Shown here: one piece after another, positions 63,776 through 64,000 of the stretch | Layout of the letters: each line of letters opens with the position of its first letter | Position numbering within the stretch: the stretch's first letter is position 1 | Assembly: GCF_002933855.1 (NCBI RefSeq) | Contig: NZ_BFAQ01000044.1 | Location: 1-64,000, forward strand | Source: Vibrio penaeicida | GTDB lineage: Bacteria > Pseudomonadota > Gammaproteobacteria > Enterobacterales > Vibrionaceae | Direction of reading: 5' to 3' | Length of the DNA: 64,000 nt | The notes under the pieces: generated by a model | Told to the model about the DNA's origin: nothing | Seen by the model: only the letters and a program-made list of their open reading frames with translations | The model's database searches: none | Made by a program: the position numbers and the translations under genes

Positions 63776-64000
63776 GTTACGAAATGATCGCCCTGCTGAT
63801 GTTCTCCGCCATGATGTTAATGCTACTGACTGGTCAACGTGTTTTTGCCGTTATCGGATCCATTGCGGTTATCGCTGCCCTTCTCCTTTGGGGAGATGGA
63901 GGATCTGAAATAGCCTTTAGCTCTGCCATTAAACTGATGAAATGGTACCCATTGTTGACCCTTCCGCTTTTCATATACATGGGTTACATGCTGTCAGAGT
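63772..64000 (+). CDS. TRAP transporter large permease (DctM type), partial
   Basis: The first 76 codons are present; the gene runs off the right end of the window. The translation (MSYEMIALLMFSAMMLMLL, then GQRVFAVIGSIAVIAALLLW) and the PLLTLPLFIYMGYMLSE segment are typical of DctM large subunits. Start overlaps the small permease stop by four bases. Confidence 0.9.
   Translation, partial: MSYEMIALLMFSAMMLMLLTGQRVFAVIGSIAVIAALLLWGDGGSEIAFSSAIKLMKWYPLLTLPLFIYMGYMLSE

Overview
The window looks like chromosomal DNA of a marine gammaproteobacterium, most probably a Vibrio or close relative. This rests on gene content and family resemblance: a pspF-sapABCDF block, an AspS/GspS-type pilotin lipoprotein, YciB/YciA/YciI genes, a two-adaptor RND pump, DUF2750 and DUF2927 proteins, and AT-rich spacers carrying a recurring CCAAGTA...TAYTTGG inverted repeat. 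It was not checked by any database search. I see no tRNA, rRNA, CRISPR array, insertion sequence or prophage.

Layout. 392-5532 (minus): an operon of a LolA-like periplasmic protein, two FtsX/MacB-type permeases, a LolD-like ATPase and an outer-membrane barrel. 5733-9140 (minus): pheST with an unusual long leader. 9536-9636 (plus): a possible small RNA ending in a strong terminator. 9696-14046 (minus): a second envelope operon with the same logic, namely an RND/MMPL transporter, a LolA-like protein and an outer-membrane barrel. It is followed by a TetR gene and four TGACGnnnCGTCA-type palindromes, two before the transporter operon and two in the spacer shared by tetR and a PQQ sugar dehydrogenase. 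16414-18921 (plus): yciB, yciA, an 8-bp tandem repeat, a Nudix hydrolase, yciI and a pilotin lipoprotein. 19436-23613 (plus): a ynjBCDF-like ABC operon with a CDP-alcohol phosphatidyltransferase. 23846-24754: a BspA-type repeat lipoprotein. 24871-26087 (minus): PPK2 and a lysine-rich coiled-coil protein. 26241-30296: LysR, a short-chain dehydrogenase, and a divergent aminotransferase/AraC pair with tandem 22-bp repeats between them.

30442-36287 (plus) is a TPP-riboswitch-controlled thiamine salvage operon: thiD, thiZXY, tenA, thiM, thiE. Then come a TPR-GGDEF protein, an RNA-modification pair (methyltransferase and RluA-type synthase), a chemoreceptor, a sodium-coupled symporter, cardiolipin synthase, metC, tag, and a tripartite RND efflux operon with two adaptor genes. 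52727-55235 is the phage-shock module pspABC/pspF with a sigma-54 type promoter. 55364-61450 is sapABCDF plus a DUF2927 gene. The window ends with DUF2750, an RpiR regulator and the start of a divergent TRAP transporter operon cut by the window edge.

The theme is envelope biology: two parallel LolA-like/barrel export modules with different energy sources, psp stress response, Sap, cardiolipin synthesis, RND efflux and a secretion pilotin. The least explained part is the pair of LolA-like/barrel systems (392-5532 and 9696-14046) and the TetR operator set controlling the second.
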